This document shows, piece after piece, positions 1-9,871 of a DNA stretch of 64,000 bases. The stretch lies in the NCBI RefSeq assembly GCF_017968845.1, contig NZ_CP072876.1, forward strand, positions 310,001 through 374,000. The letters are read 5' to 3'. Below the pieces are notes generated by a model that worked only from the letters and a program-made list of their open reading frames with translations, was not told where the DNA came from and did no database searches. This DNA is from Microbacterium sp. NIBRBAC000506063. Its GTDB lineage: Bacteria; Actinomycetota; Actinomycetes; Actinomycetales; Microbacteriaceae. Position 1 is the first letter of the stretch; each line of letters begins with the position of its first letter. A program made the translations under genes and the position numbers.

Positions 1-696
1 GCTCGGGTCGTCCTGGGCGATGGCGTCTTCGAAGGAGAGCCCGGCGTTCTCGACGAAGTCGTTGTTCAGGATCGACGCCGCGACATCGGGGAGCGAGGTG
101 GCGAGGATCGCCGCCTCCAGCGCCGTGACGTTCACGCGCGAAGCCGCCTGGTCGACGTCGGCGAGGTCGGAGAAGATCGTGCCGCCGCTCTTGAGCTCGA
201 TGAGGCCGGCCGACTGCAGCACGAGCAGAGCGCGCGCCTGGTTGGAGGCGTCATCCGGCACGGCGACGGTCTCGCCGTCGGGGATCTCTTCGACCGAGTC
301 GTACTTGATCGAGTAGAGGCCGAGCGGGTAGATCGCCGTGGAGCCGATCGGGGTGAGGTCCTCACCGGAGGCCTCGTTGTACTGAGCGAGGTAGACGATG
401 TGCTGGAACTGGTTGAGATCCAGGTCACCCGCTGTCAGAGCGGGGTTGGGCTGCTCGTAGGAGGAGAAGTCGACGAGGTCGACCGTGATGCCCTCGGCCG
501 CCGCCGCATCGACGAAGGCCGTCCACTGCTCGTCGGACTTGCCGACGACGCCGATCGAGACGGTCTCGGTCGGTCCTCCCGGCTCGGTCGACGACTCGGG
601 CGCTTGGCTCTCGGAGCCGGGCGAGCACGCGGCGAGCGCGATCGCGAGCGGGACGGCGGTCAGGGCCGCGAGGATGGTGCGTGTGCGACGGGACAT
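1..696 (-). CDS. metQ: MetQ/NlpA-type methionine-binding lipoprotein (3' end cut by window edge)
   Basis: Substrate-binding lipoprotein of a MetNIQ-type D/L-methionine ABC importer, anchored outside the membrane. The start is the ATG at 696, preceded by GAGAGGA. A signal peptide runs into a lipobox (IALAAC), with Cys at residue 24. The body carries NlpA-family signatures: IGVVGKSDEQW near residue 48, then LTAGDLDLNQFQHIVYL, GSTAIYPLGLYSIKY and VAVPDDASNQARALLVL. The 232 codons visible are intact and run off the left edge; about 40 residues should be missing. metN and metI are expected further left or elsewhere but are not in the window. No SAM riboswitch is evident in the 106 nt upstream. Confidence 0.88.
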   Translation of the reverse strand, partial: MSRRTRTILAALTAVPLAIALAACSPGSESQAPESSTEPGGPTETVSIGVVGKSDEQWTAFVDAAAAEGITVDLVDFSSYEQPNPALTAGDLDLNQFQHIVYLAQYNEASGEDLTPIGSTAIYPLGLYSIKYDSVEEIPDGETVAVPDDASNQARALLVLQSAGLIELKSGGTIFSDLADVDQAASRVNVTALEAAILATSLPDVAASILNNDFVENAGLSFEDAIAQDDPS

Positions 697-788
697 GTGA
701 TGTGTTTCCTCTCGTGGGGGACCTGGATACGTTAGGCACCCCATCCCCTGCGTCCGAATCGACTCGTCACACTGTTACGGACCGCACG

Positions 789-803
789 ATCGGCCATGCC
801 GAT
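789..803. terminator. Short hairpin after the P-type ATPase stop codon
   Basis: ATCGGC-CAT-GCCGAT is a perfect 6-bp stem with a 3-nt loop that touches the stop codon of the minus-strand ATPase. It has no T-tract, so it is only a weak candidate terminator separating the ATPase from metQ. Confidence 0.35.
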
Positions 804-2704
804 CAGCGATGATCCGGACTCCGCTCCGCGCGCGGTCCGACGGCGCGCAGAGCACCGAGGATCGCGACGAGGTCGACGACCTCCTGGAGCCAGGCCCCAC
901 CAATGCAGGCAGGAACCCGAACGCCGCGACGAGCATGAGAGCCACGCTGATGATGATGCCGAGCCAGATGCTCTGCAGCGCGATCCGCACCGTGTCCTTC
1001 CCCACGCGCACCGCCAGCGGAAGGGAGGCGAGGGTGTCGTACCGGTTCACGATGTCGGCGGACTCGCTCGCGGCGGTCGCGCCCCGGGCTCCCATCGCGA
1101 AGCCGATGTCGGCGGCGGCGAGCACGGGGGCGTCGTTGAGACCGTCGCCGACCATGATGAGCGGTCGGGGCTGCACGGCGCTCACGATACGCACCTTGTC
1201 GGAGGGACGGCACTCGGCGTGCACCTCGTCGATGCCGAGGCGCGCGGCGATCGGTTCGGCGGTGGCCGCCACGTCGCCGGTGACCATGAGCGTGCGTTCG
1301 ATCCCGAGCAGCCGCAGATCGTGGAGCGCCTGACCGGCTTCGCCCCGTGCCTGGTCGCGCATCACGATCGCGCCCGCGAAGCGGCCGTCGACGGCGACAT
1401 AGATCGCCAGTTCTCCGGGTTCCAACGGGGCCGGCGCGAGCGTCGGAGCGAACTCGCGGAGCCAGGAGGGCTTGCCCACCCGCACCGTCACGACCGCAGC
1501 CGTCGCGTCGGACGCGAACTGCGCGGCGACGCCGTTGGTGGCGATCTCTTCGGCTTCGCGCGCTTCCAGCAGCGCATACCCCTGCTGCTTGGCCGCCGCG
1601 ACGACGGACTTCGCCAGGACATGGGAAGAGTACACCTCCGCCGACGCGGCGAACTGGAGCACGCTCTTCTCGTCGAAACCGGGCGCGGCGACGATGCGAT
1701 CGAGCACGGGCCGCCCGGTCGTGATGGTACCGGTCTTGTCGAACGCGGCGGAGCGCACCCGTGAGAGCTGTTCGAGCGTGCCGCCGCCCTTCACGATGAG
1801 CCCGTGGCGCGCTGCCCGGCTCATGCCGCCGAGGAACGCCACCGGCGCCGCGATCAGCAGGGGGCACGGTGTCGCGACGACCAGCACCTCGGCGAACCTG
1901 ACCGCGTCTCCGCTGACCGCCCACGCCACGCCCGCGATGAGGAGCGAGAGCACGGTGAACGGCACGGCGTAGCGGTCGGCGAGGCGCACGACCTTCGCCT
2001 TGCTGCCCGCCGCCTGCTCGACCAGGCGCACGATCTGCTGGTACTCGCTGTCCGAGGCGAGCGCGACGGCCCGCATAGTCACCGCCGACGCACCGTTCAC
2101 CGCGCCGCTGGAGACGCGCTCGCCCGCGACGCGTTCGACCGGCAGGCTCTCGCCCGTGAGCGAGGACTCGTCGAGCACGGCGTGCTCCGACACGAGCACC
2201 GCGTCCACGGGCACGAGCGCGCCGGGTCGCACGAGCAGCAGATCGCCGACCTCGACGGCGTCGACCGGCACATCCTCGGTGACCGTCTCGGCGATCGAGC
2301 CGCCCGCGGGACGGTGTCGCGCAGCAGCCGGGTCGCCTGCTGCGGGGCTTTGCGCAGCAGCGCGGTGAGCTCTCGCTTGGAGCGGTGCTCGGCGTAGTCT
2401 TCGAGCGCGGCCCGCCGGTGAGCATCAGCACGACCACGAGCGCGGCCCACGGCTCACCGACGAGGACCGCCGCCGTGATCGCGGTGACCGCCAGGATGTC
2501 GAGCCCGGCGTGGCCTCGGATGAGCTGGCGGATCATGCCGACGGCCTCCCAGGCGGCGATCACCAGCGCATAGACGCCGACGAGCCACGGGGCGATGCCG
2601 CGCGCGGGGGTCGCGAGCAGGACGAGTCCGACCATCGCGACCAGCAGGGTCGCGAACACCAGCGGATACGTCCTGACTGCGGCCTGTAGTCGTCTCACCC
2701 TCAC
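803..2704 (-). CDS. Heavy-metal translocating P1B-type ATPase (TPCPL type), frameshifted by three single-base losses
   Basis: Membrane cation pump. The first transmembrane segments start almost at once (RTYPLVFATLLVAMVGLVLL), with no N-terminal HMA domain. An actuator domain with SLTGES follows, then the ion-site helix ATPCPLLIA, the phosphorylation motif FDKTGTITTGRP and the hinge GDGLNDAP. The expected HP of the nucleotide domain reads SSHVLAKS. Reading is broken near 2420, 2310 and 890. Adding one G or C to the run at each place gives one 634-residue protein of normal family length. GTG at 2704 or, better placed after GGGAGG, GTG at 2698 is the start. The metal cannot be told from the TPCPL motif alone. 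I read the breaks as sequence errors. Confidence 0.82.
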   Translation of the reverse strand: MRVRRLQAAVRTYPLVFATLLVAMVGLVLLATPARGIAPWLVGVYALVIAAWEAVGMIRQLIRGHAGLDILAVTAITAAVLVGEPWAALVVVLMLTGGPRSKTTPSTAPSESSPRCCAKPRSRRPGCCATPSRGRLDRRDGHRGCAGRRRRGRRSAARATRRARARGRGARVGARRARRVLAHGREPAGRTRRGRARLQRRGERCVGGDYAGRRARLGQRVPADRAPGRAGGGQQGEGRAPRRPLRRAVHRALAPHRGRGVGGQRRRGQVRRGAGRRDTVPPADRGAGGVPRRHEPGSAPRAHREGRRHARTALTGALRRVRQDRYHHDRAARARSHRRRARFRREERAPVRRVGGGVLFPCPGEVRRRGGQAAGVCAAGSARSRRDRHQRRRRAVRVRRDGCGRDGAGGQALLAPRVRSDARAGPVGTRRTGDLCRRRRPLRGRDRDARPGTGRSRSGAPRSAAARDRTHAHGHRRRGGHRRTDRRAPRHRRGARRVPSLRQGAYRERRAAPTAHHGRRRSQRRPRARRRRHRLRDGSPGRDRRERVRRHREPVRHPRLPSAGGARGEGHGADRAAEHLARHHHQRGSHARRGVRVPACIGGAWLQEVVDLVAILGALRAVGPRAERSPDHR

Positions 2705-2790
2705 ATCCTCCCAGAGCCCGGGCGTCGGCACAGGGAGAGCTCGCGTCGGAGGACCGATCCTCGCGAGAGGAGGACGCCTGCGCGTCGCGC

Positions 2791-4633
2791 TCAGGCCTCC
2801 AGTGCGGAGGAGAGCTCGAGCCAGTGGTCCTCGAGGGCGACGATCTCCGCCTCGACGGCGGCGATCTCCTTCATGATCGCCGCCAGTCCCGCATAGTCGG
2901 ATTGGTCGTGCTCGACGAGGGCGTGCTTGCGCGCGTCGACGTCGGCGGCGAGTCTGGCGATCTTGCGCTCGACGGCGGCCAGATCCTTCTCGGCGACCCG
3001 GCGAGCGGCGCCGTCGAGGGCGGGAGGAGCGGATGCCGCATCCGATGTCGGCGCCGCGGGGGCCTTCGACGCGCTCGAGGCCCGGCCGGCATCCGACTTC
3101 TGCTGCGCGGCGCGCAGGCGCAGGTACTCGTCGACCCCGCCCGGGAGATGTCGCAGGCTTCCGCCGAGGATCGCGTATTGCTGGTCGGTCACGCGCTCCA
3201 GGAAGTACCGGTCGTGCGAGACGACCAGGAGCGTGCCCGACCAGGAGTCGAGGAGATCCTCGATCGCGGCGAGCATGTCGGTGTCCATGTCGTTGGTGGG
3301 CTCGTCGAGGATGAGGACGTTCGGCTGGTCCAGGAGCACGAGCAGCAGCTGCAGCCGGCGCTGCTGACCGCCGGAGAGGTCTTTGACGGGGGTCGAGAGC
3401 TGCGCCGAGCTGAAGCCGAGGCGCTCGAGAAGCTGGCCGGGGGTGAGCTCGGTCGCCTTGGAGCCCGTCCCCAACGTGTACGAGGTGCGCAGGCGCCCGA
3501 CGACCACGCGGACGGGGTCGTCCCAGACCTCGGTGAGCTCGTCCAGGCGCTGGGTGAGCGAGCGCACCCTCACCGTCTTGCCGTGCTTCACACGGCCCGA
3601 GGTCGGTGCGACGCTGCCGTCGATGAGCCCGAGGAGCGTCGACTTGCCGGCGCCGTTGACGCCCAGGATGCCGGTGCGCTCCCCCGGCGCGACGCGCCAC
3701 TCGACGTCGCGCAGCACTTCGGTCGCTGAGCCGGTCGAAGCGTCGCCGTAGGAGACGCCCGCATCGACGAGGTCGACGACATCCTTCCCGAGCCGGGAGA
3801 CGGCGAGCGACTGCAGCGCGACCCGGTCGCGGATCTCCGGCACATCGGCGATGAGCTCGTTGGCCGCATCGATCCGAAACTTGGGCTTCGAGGTGCGCGC
3901 CGGCGCCCCGCGGCGGAGCCACGCGAGCTCCTTGCGGGCGAGGTTCTGGCGCTTGGCCTCGGTCGCCGCCGCCATCCGGTCGCGCTCGACGCGCTGGAGG
4001 ATGTACGCGGCGTACCCGCCCTCGAAGGGCTCGACGATCCGGTCGTGGACCTCCCAGGTGGCGTTGGCGACCTCATCGAGGAACCAGCGGTCGTGGGTGA
4101 CGATGAGGAGCGCCCCGGCGTTCGGCGCCCAACGCTTCTTCAGGTGCGCGGCGAGCCAGGTGATCGCCTCGACGTCGAGATGGTTGGTCGGCTCGTCGAG
4201 GGCGATGACGTCCCAGTCGCCGGTGAGGAGTCTCGCGAGCGCCACCCGGCGACGCTGGCCGCCCGAGAGGTCGGCGACGGAGGCGTGCCAGTCCAGATCG
4301 CCGAGGAGCCCCTGGATGACGTCGCGGATGCGGGCATCCCCGCCCACTCGTGCTCGGGAGTGTCCCCACGACGGCCTGCGCGATCGTCAGCGCATCGTCG
4401 AGCGTGTCGGCCTGGTCGAGCACGCCGATCGTCGTGCCACTGCGGACCGTGACGCGTCCGGCATCCGGCTCCCTGCGGCCAGCGAGCATCGCCAGCAGAC
4501 TCGACTTGCCGTCGCCGTTGCGACCGACGATGCCGATGCGGTCGCCTTCGGAGACGCCGAGGGTCACCGAGTCGAAGACGACCTTGGTGGGGTATTCGAG
4601 ATGGAGGCCTTCGGCCCCGAGAAGATGTGCCAT
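2791..4633 (-). CDS. ABC-F family ATPase, Uup-like
   Basis: Soluble protein with two ABC domains and no membrane segments; the family acts on ribosomes or in DNA transactions. Domain 1 has Walker A GRNGDGKSS and signature LSGGQRRRVALARLL. Domain 2 has GVNGAGKST, LSGGQQRRLQLLL and Walker B LILDEPTNDMD, the last typical of Uup. The final 70 residues form a charged coiled coil ending LELSSALEA, the Uup-type C-terminal domain. Two lost bases near 4355 (CCC and GGG runs) split the first domain; repaired, the protein has 614 residues. A short palindromic repeat encodes eight extra residues (ASTGSATE) before the second Walker A. Confidence 0.85.
3717..3740. repeat. 24-bp palindrome-like repeat inside the ABC-F gene
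   Basis: The stretch reads CTTCGGTCGCTGAGC then CGGTCGAAG. It matches the general form GGTCGCTGAGC-n-GTCGAAG of short dispersed palindromes, and a related one lies in hrpA at 30768. It is exactly eight codons and keeps the frame, adding ASTGSATE between VSYGD and VLRDVEW just before the second nucleotide-binding domain. Confidence 0.6.
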
Positions 4634-4696
4634 GTCCTTCTCAGCGTAGTCAGCCCGGCCGCTTTCGGCGTGCGTGCGGCCCCCGCTCGCCCCGTC

Positions 4697-5967
4697 TCAG
4701 ACGGGGTCGTCCTCCAGTCGGAGGGAGGTCCAGCGCTCGATCGTGCGCCCCTGGCTGTCCTGGAAATCGGCCAGGGTGCTCTCCGGGTCGACCAGGAGGA
4801 TCCGGTGCCCTCGTCCATGAGCTTCGTCGCGGTCTGCGCCGAGGTGCGGCGTGCCACCGGCAGCACCTCGTCGACGCGACTCATGTCGAAGACGACGAGA
4901 TCGGTCGACGGCGGGTTCTCGATGATCTCGCGCACGAGCGACTCGATGCTGCTGAGCACGAGGTCGCCCTGGAGGACGTAGACGGTGGCCGGCTCGCCGT
5001 CGACGGTGGCCGCCCGGGTCTCCCGCAGCGAGGAGCGCGCGGGCCTGCCGCTCTCCATGAGATGCAGCCCGAGGTCTTCGGAGAGGTGCTGCATCATGGC
5101 GACGCCGCGCGCGCTGTTGCCGTGCGGGTCCAGGCGCGGGGAGAAGACCGCCACGCCGACCTGGCCGGGGAGAACGCCGATGATGCCGCCGGCGACGCCG
5201 CTCTTGGCAGGGATGCCCACGGTGGTCAGCCAGTCCCCCGCGGCGTCGTACATGCCGCACGTGGCCATGACGCCCAGCACCTGCCTGGTGGTCTCACGGC
5301 TGAAGACGCGTTCGCCCGTGTTCGGCTGGACGCCGGCGTTCGCGAGGGTCGCGGCCATGAGTGCGAGGTCGCGGACGCTGACGGATGCCGCGCACTGCCG
5401 GGTGTATCCGGTCACCGCCGCCCGCGGATCGCGCCCGAGCGCGCCCGAGGCGTGCAGCAGATAGGCGAGGCCGAGATTGCGGTCGCCGGTGGCGAGCTCG
5501 GAGGCGGCGACGGGCTCGTCGACCTCCACCGGCCGTTCCACGAGCCGCGAGAACAGATCGAGCATGCGATCGAGCGCGGGCGCCTCATCCTCCTTGAGGA
5601 GCGCATGGGTGGCGATCGCGCCGGCGTTGATCATCGGGTTGCGCGGCTTGCCGGTCTCGGGATCGAGGGAGAGCTCGTTGAAGGCCTCCCCGCTGGGCTC
5701 CACGCCGATGTGCTCGCGCACGGCCTCCAGCCCGTGATCCTCGATCGCCAGCGCGTAGGCGAAGGGCTTGGACATCGATTGGATGCTGAACCGGTGGTCG
5801 CAGCCGCCGCTGCCGTAGACCGTTCCGTTCACGGTGCACAGCGCCACGGCCACGCCGTCCGGGTCGGCTGCGGCCAGCTCCGGGATGTAATCGGCCAGAG
5901 CGCCGGAGTCGACGTGGGCGGTCTGCTCGACGATGGTGTCGAGATAGTCGAGGATCGGTGATCGCAT
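4697..5967 (-). CDS. glsA: Glutaminase with C-terminal STAS domain
   Basis: Hydrolyses glutamine to glutamate and ammonia in the cytoplasm. The glutaminase domain (about residues 1-310) shows the catalytic Ser-x-x-Lys in FSIQSMSKPFAYALA, the NPMINAGAIA stretch, YTRQCAASVSVRDLALMA and GIPAKSGVAGGI. Residues from about 320 form a STAS domain (VYVLQGDLVLSSIESLV, LVVFDMSRVDEV), a fusion known in actinobacterial glutaminases that probably senses a nucleotide or binds a partner. ATG at 5967 follows GGGAGAAC. One lost G near 4803 changes the frame; repaired, the length is 423 residues and the end reads LADFQDSQGRTIERW. Confidence 0.88.
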
Positions 5968-6042
5968 GCGTTCTCCCTCAGGCGCTTCAGACAAGGCTCG
6001 CATGCGAACGAGAGCGACACCAGCTCGAGAGGACGCGGAACG

Positions 6043-7648
6043 GTGGCGTCGGCCGGGGCGCGCTGTACGCTGAGGCCGCGAGCTGCTTCCCCCCCTCGCT
6101 CCTTCCGCGTCCCGCCCTGCTGCAGGGCGCGATCGGCGGGGTCGCGTTCGCCGTCGGGTACCTCATCGGCGTCGCCGTCTGGGCGCTGCTGCGCCGACTC
6201 CTGCGCAGACGACTCCCCTCCCGTCGTCCGTGGCACGGCTGGTGGATCCTCTATGTCGTGCTCTGGATCGCGGCGATCGGCGTCTTGTCGGTACTGGCCC
6301 TCACCTGGCAGAACGAGGTGCGCCGGCTCGTCGAGATGCCTCCGCTGGAAGGCGTGGACATCTCGGCCTTCCTCCTGGCGTTCCTCCCGGTCGTCGCGAT
6401 CCTCCTGTGCGCCGGAAAAGCGACATTCTGGCTCTTCCGCCGACTCCGCCGCATGGCGGGGACGGTCATCGGCGTCATCGGCTCGGCGACGGTCGTGACG
6501 GGCATCGTCGCCGGACTGGTGCTGGTCGTGATCGTGTCCGTCGACGAGATCTACCTGCAGCGCAACGCGCTGCCGGACGCCGCCGTCCGGGAGCCGGCGT
6601 CGGAAGCGCGCTCAGCCGGACCCGACTCTCCGGTCGCCTGGGAGACGCTCGGCCGACACGGCGCCGCTTTCGTCGGAGGCGGCCCGACGGCATCCCAGAT
6701 CGCCGACCTCACCGGCGGGCCGGCGATCGAGCCGATCCGGGTGTATGCCGGACTGGAGTCCGCACCGACGATCCAGGAGCGCGCGCGACTGGTCGTGGCG
6801 GAGCTCGAACGTACCGGAGCCTTCGAACGCGATGTCCTGGTCGTCGCCACGACGACCGGTTCGGGATGGCTGGAGCCGCAGGCGATCGACGCCGTCGAGT
6901 ACCTGCACGACGGCAACACCGCGATCGCCGCCATGCAGTATGCGTACACGCCGAGCTGGGTCTCGTTCCTCTTCGACCCCGACGCCCCCGTCGCGGCTGC
7001 GCGCGTGCTGTTCGAGGCCGTCGAGGAGACGTGGCAACGTCTTCCCGCGGACAGTCGACCACTCCTGGTGCTCTACGGGCTCAGTCTGGGCGCGCATGGC
7101 GGCCAGGCCGTCTTCGCCGACCTTGACGATCTGCGTGCGCGCGCCGATGGTGCCCTCTTCGTCGGCAGCCCCCACAGCTCCGAGCTCTGGCAAGAACTGC
7201 AGACCCGGCGCGATGCGGGCAGCCCTGTCTGGCAGCCCGTGCTCGACGAAGGCCGGGAGGTGCGCTGGATCTCCCGCGCAGGGGACGAGCGGCTGCTTCC
7301 GGGCCATGGGATGCTCCGCGCGTGCTCTATCTGCAGCATGCGACCGATCCGGTGACCTGGCTCTCACCGGAACTGCTCTTCCAGGCGCCGGAGTGGCTCG
7401 AGCCCGACGAACGCGGCCCGGACGTGAGTCCGGCGATGCGATGGATCCCGATCGTGACGGCGATGCAGGTCGCCGTCGACATGCTCGGCGGCGAGGCGGT
7501 GCCTGCGCGGCACGGCCATAACTTCGGCGACGTGGCGGTCATCGGCTGGCAGCAGATCACCGGTGAGGCCGGACTCGACGCCGTGGCCGTCGCGCGCATC
7601 CAGGCCGAGATCGAGTCCTACGCGCCGATCCTTCCGCACCAGGAGTAG
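6043..7648 (+). CDS. Membrane-anchored alpha/beta-hydrolase (PF10081/PF15420 type)
   Basis: The N-terminal half is membrane-embedded (segments near AIGGVAFAVGYLIGVAVW, WWILYVVLWIAAIGVL, ISAFLLAFLPVVAILL and VIGVIGSATVVTGIVAG). The C-terminal half is an alpha/beta-hydrolase with nucleophile elbow YGLSLGAHGG and a late His in ARHGHNFGD. The substrate is unknown; the family is found in mycobacteria and relatives. One lost G near 7290 (GPWDAPRVLYLQ when repaired) splits the end. The true start is unclear. No usable start lies in the main frame, but GTG 6043 becomes usable if one C is missing from the 7-C run at 6091, which gives about 535 residues. It diverges from glsA. Confidence 0.72.
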
Positions 7649-7780
7649 CGGAGGCTCAGCGGATCGCGTCATCGGGGTGTTCTCCGTCACCACGCTCGGC
7701 ATCGTCATCATCAGCCGCGCCACGGGCTGCACGCTCGTCGCCTCGGGACGCGGCGGCGGGCTCCCCCGCACCGCGACCCG

Positions 7781-8711
7781 CTATCCCGACACGATGCGCG
7801 CGCCCGGCACCGGGCCGTGCACCTGCACCGCGGAGACACCGGATGCCGCCAGCTCCGTCCGCACATGCCCGGCGCTCTCGGGTGTCGCACACAGGAACGC
7901 GATCGTCGGGCCCGAACCGGAAACGAGTCCGCGGAGCGCTCCGGCCTGCACGCCCAGGGTGAGCGTCTGCTCCAGAGCAGGACGTTCACGGAGGGCGGCC
8001 ACCTGGAGGTCGTTGTGGATCGTCGCCGCGAGGTCGCCCGGATCCCCGAACGCAGAGCGTGCAGCACTCCCATCGGCACGTCCAGCGACAGCGGCGGATC
8101 GTCGGCGAGCGCGCCGTGCTCGGCACGGTACTCGTCGAGGCGCTGGTAGATCAGCGGCGTCGACAGCCCTTCGTCGTCGAACACGAGCACCCACTCGAAG
8201 CGCCCCTTCGCGAGCGCCGGGTTGAGCCGGTCCCCGCGCCCCGTGCCGACCGCCGTCCCGCCGTGCAGCGCGAAGGGCACATCCGCGCCCAGGCGCGCCG
8301 CCAGCTCATGCAGCTGCGCCGTCGTGAAGCCGGTCTCCCACAGGGCGTCGCAGGCGACGAGGCGGCGGCGGCATCCGCCGATCCCCCGCCCATGCCGCCG
8401 GCGACCGGAACGGATTTGTGGATCTCCAGGTGCACACCGCCGCGATAGTCCGCGGCCGCCGCGAGGAGCTTAGCCGCCCGGACGGCGAGGTTGCGGTCGT
8501 CGGTGGGGACGGCATCCGCCTCCTCCCCGATCGTCGTCACCGAGAACTCGTCGGAGAGCTCCGCGTAGACGTCCTCGTAGAGCGACACCGCCTGGAAGAC
8601 CGTCGCCAAGGCGTGGTAGCCGTCGTCGTGGCTTCCGCCGACGCCCAGGTAGACGTTGACCTTGCCGGGCGCGCGCACATGCACCGCGGTGCTCTGCGGG
8701 GCGATGCTCAT
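7781..8711 (-). CDS. ispE: 4-diphosphocytidyl-2-C-methyl-D-erythritol kinase
   Basis: GHMP kinase of the MEP isoprenoid pathway. It phosphorylates CDP-methylerythritol with ATP. The N-terminus [17 protein letters not shown] is the substrate-binding strand, [16 protein letters not shown] is the ATP-binding motif 2, and [14 protein letters not shown] is motif 3. Bases are missing near 8370 (CCC run) and 8045 (GGGGG run); repaired, the protein has 310 residues, normal for IspE. It starts at ATG 8711 and converges with the upstream hydrolase. The 132 nt between the two stops hold no gene I can support. Confidence 0.9.
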
Positions 8712-8730
8712 GCGCCGGCCTCTCCCTGGC

Positions 8731-9798
8731 TCACAAGTCTGAGGACTCGGCCCAGAGGTTCACCCGCACCGTGCCGGCGACCGCATCGATGCGGGCGAGC
8801 TCATCGTCGGTGAGCGGCGGAGCCGTGACGGCGGCGACGTTCTCGTCGAGCTGCGAGACGCGCGAGGCGCCGATGAGCGCCGAGGCGACCACCGGGTCGC
8901 GCAGGGTCCACTGGATCGCGAGCTGCGCGAGGGTCTGACCGCGCTCCTGCGCGATCCCGTTGAGGGTGCGGAGCGTGTGCAGTCCCTCCTCGGTGAGCGG
9001 CCTGTCCGGCAGCGAGCTGCGTTTCTGGGCGCGCTCGGCCGGGGCACCGGCGAGGTACTTGTCGGTCAGCAGTCCCTGCGCGAGGGGCGTGAAGGCGATC
9101 GCGCCCATGCCGGCCGTGCGCAGCTCGTCGGTGAGGCCGTCCTCGACCCAGCGGTTGAGCATCGAATAGGCGGGCTGATGGATGACCAGCGGCGTGCCGA
9201 GCTCCTTCGCGACCGCGACGGCCGCGGCCGTGCGCTCGGCACTGTAGGAGGAGATGCCGACGTAGAGGGCCTTGCCCTGCCGCACGAGCGTGTCGAGCGC
9301 GCCGACGGTCTCCTCGATCGGGGTGACCGGGTCGACCCGGTGCGAGTAGAAGATGTCGACGTAGTCCAGACCCATGCGGGTCAGGGACTGCTCGGCGCTC
9401 GCGAGGATGTACTTGCGGCTGGCCAGGTCGCCGTAAGGGCCTGGCCACATGTCCCAGCCGGCCTTGGACGAGATGATGAGCTCGTCGCGGTAGGGGCGGA
9501 AGTCCTCCGCGAAGATGCGGCCGAAGTTCTTCTCGGCCGAGCCGTAGGGCGGGCCGTAGTTGTTCGCCAGGTCGAAGTGCGTGATGCCCCGGTCGAAGGC
9601 ATGGCGCAGCAGTGCACGCTGGTTGTCCAGCGGGATGTTGTCGCCGAAGTTCCACCACAGCCCCAGCGAGAGCGGCGGCAGGTACAGGCCGGACGAGCCC
9701 ACCTGCCGATACGCGAACTGCTGGTAGCGGTCGTCGGCGGCCGTGTACGGCCGGTGGATGTCCGTGACGTCGGGGCGGAAGCGGGGCGAGTCGTTCAC
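8731..9798 (-). CDS. Aldo/keto reductase, MgrA/YghZ type
   Basis: Intact 355-residue NADPH-dependent reductase with a TIM-barrel fold. The tetrad residues are visible: Asp and Tyr in [10 protein letters not shown], Lys in [13 protein letters not shown] and His in IFYSHRVDP. The [11 protein letters not shown] and [15 protein letters not shown] stretches are typical of the L-glyceraldehyde-3-phosphate reductase (YghZ/Gpr) subfamily, which detoxifies aldehydes such as methylglyoxal. The physiological substrate is not proven by sequence. It ends 19 nt before the ispE start on the same strand, so the two may be co-transcribed. Confidence 0.87.
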   Translation of the reverse strand: MNDSPRFRPDVTDIHRPYTAADDRYQQFAYRQVGSSGLYLPPLSLGLWWNFGDNIPLDNQRALLRHAFDRGITHFDLANNYGPPYGSAEKNFGRIFAEDFRPYRDELIISSKAGWDMWPGPYGDLASRKYILASAEQSLTRMGLDYVDIFYSHRVDPVTPIEETVGALDTLVRQGKALYVGISSYSAERTAAAVAVAKELGTPLVIHQPAYSMLNRWVEDGLTDELRTAGMGAIAFTPLAQGLLTDKYLAGAPAERAQKRSSLPDRPLTEEGLHTLRTLNGIAQERGQTLAQLAIQWTLRDPVVASALIGASRVSQLDENVAAVTAPPLTDDELARIDAVAGTVRVNLWAESSDL

Positions 9799-9857
9799 GG
9801 CTCCAGGCTAGCGCGCTCTCCTCGGCTCGGTGCGGAGGGGCATGGCCGAGAAGCCGC

Positions 9858-9863
9858 CTAGAA
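9858..9863 (+). promoter_or_regulatory. -10 box of a leaderless lipoprotein gene
   Basis: TAGAAT lies 8 nt before the lipoprotein ATG at 9872 and there is no Shine-Dalgarno sequence between them. Transcription would start at or next to the ATG. No convincing -35 box is seen. Confidence 0.5.
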
Positions 9864-9871
9864 TTCCGGGT

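Noticed and set aside
697..802. SAM riboswitch or other methionine-responsive leader before metQ
   Set aside because: The 106 nt are too short for the conserved SAM-I/II/IV cores, and no matching stems were seen.
803..3922. Very long minus-strand open frame of 1039 codons
   Set aside because: It is an Arg/Pro/Ala-rich shadow frame across the ABC-F and ATPase genes. Only short stretches of it are real, where lost bases moved the true frame.
4627..5961. Plus-strand open frame of 444 codons opposite the glutaminase
   Set aside because: No domain signature, and the minus strand encodes a complete glutaminase-STAS protein.
7649..7780. Possible small gene between the hydrolase and ispE
   Set aside because: Open frames there start inside ispE in a shadow frame; no ribosome site or recognisable protein.
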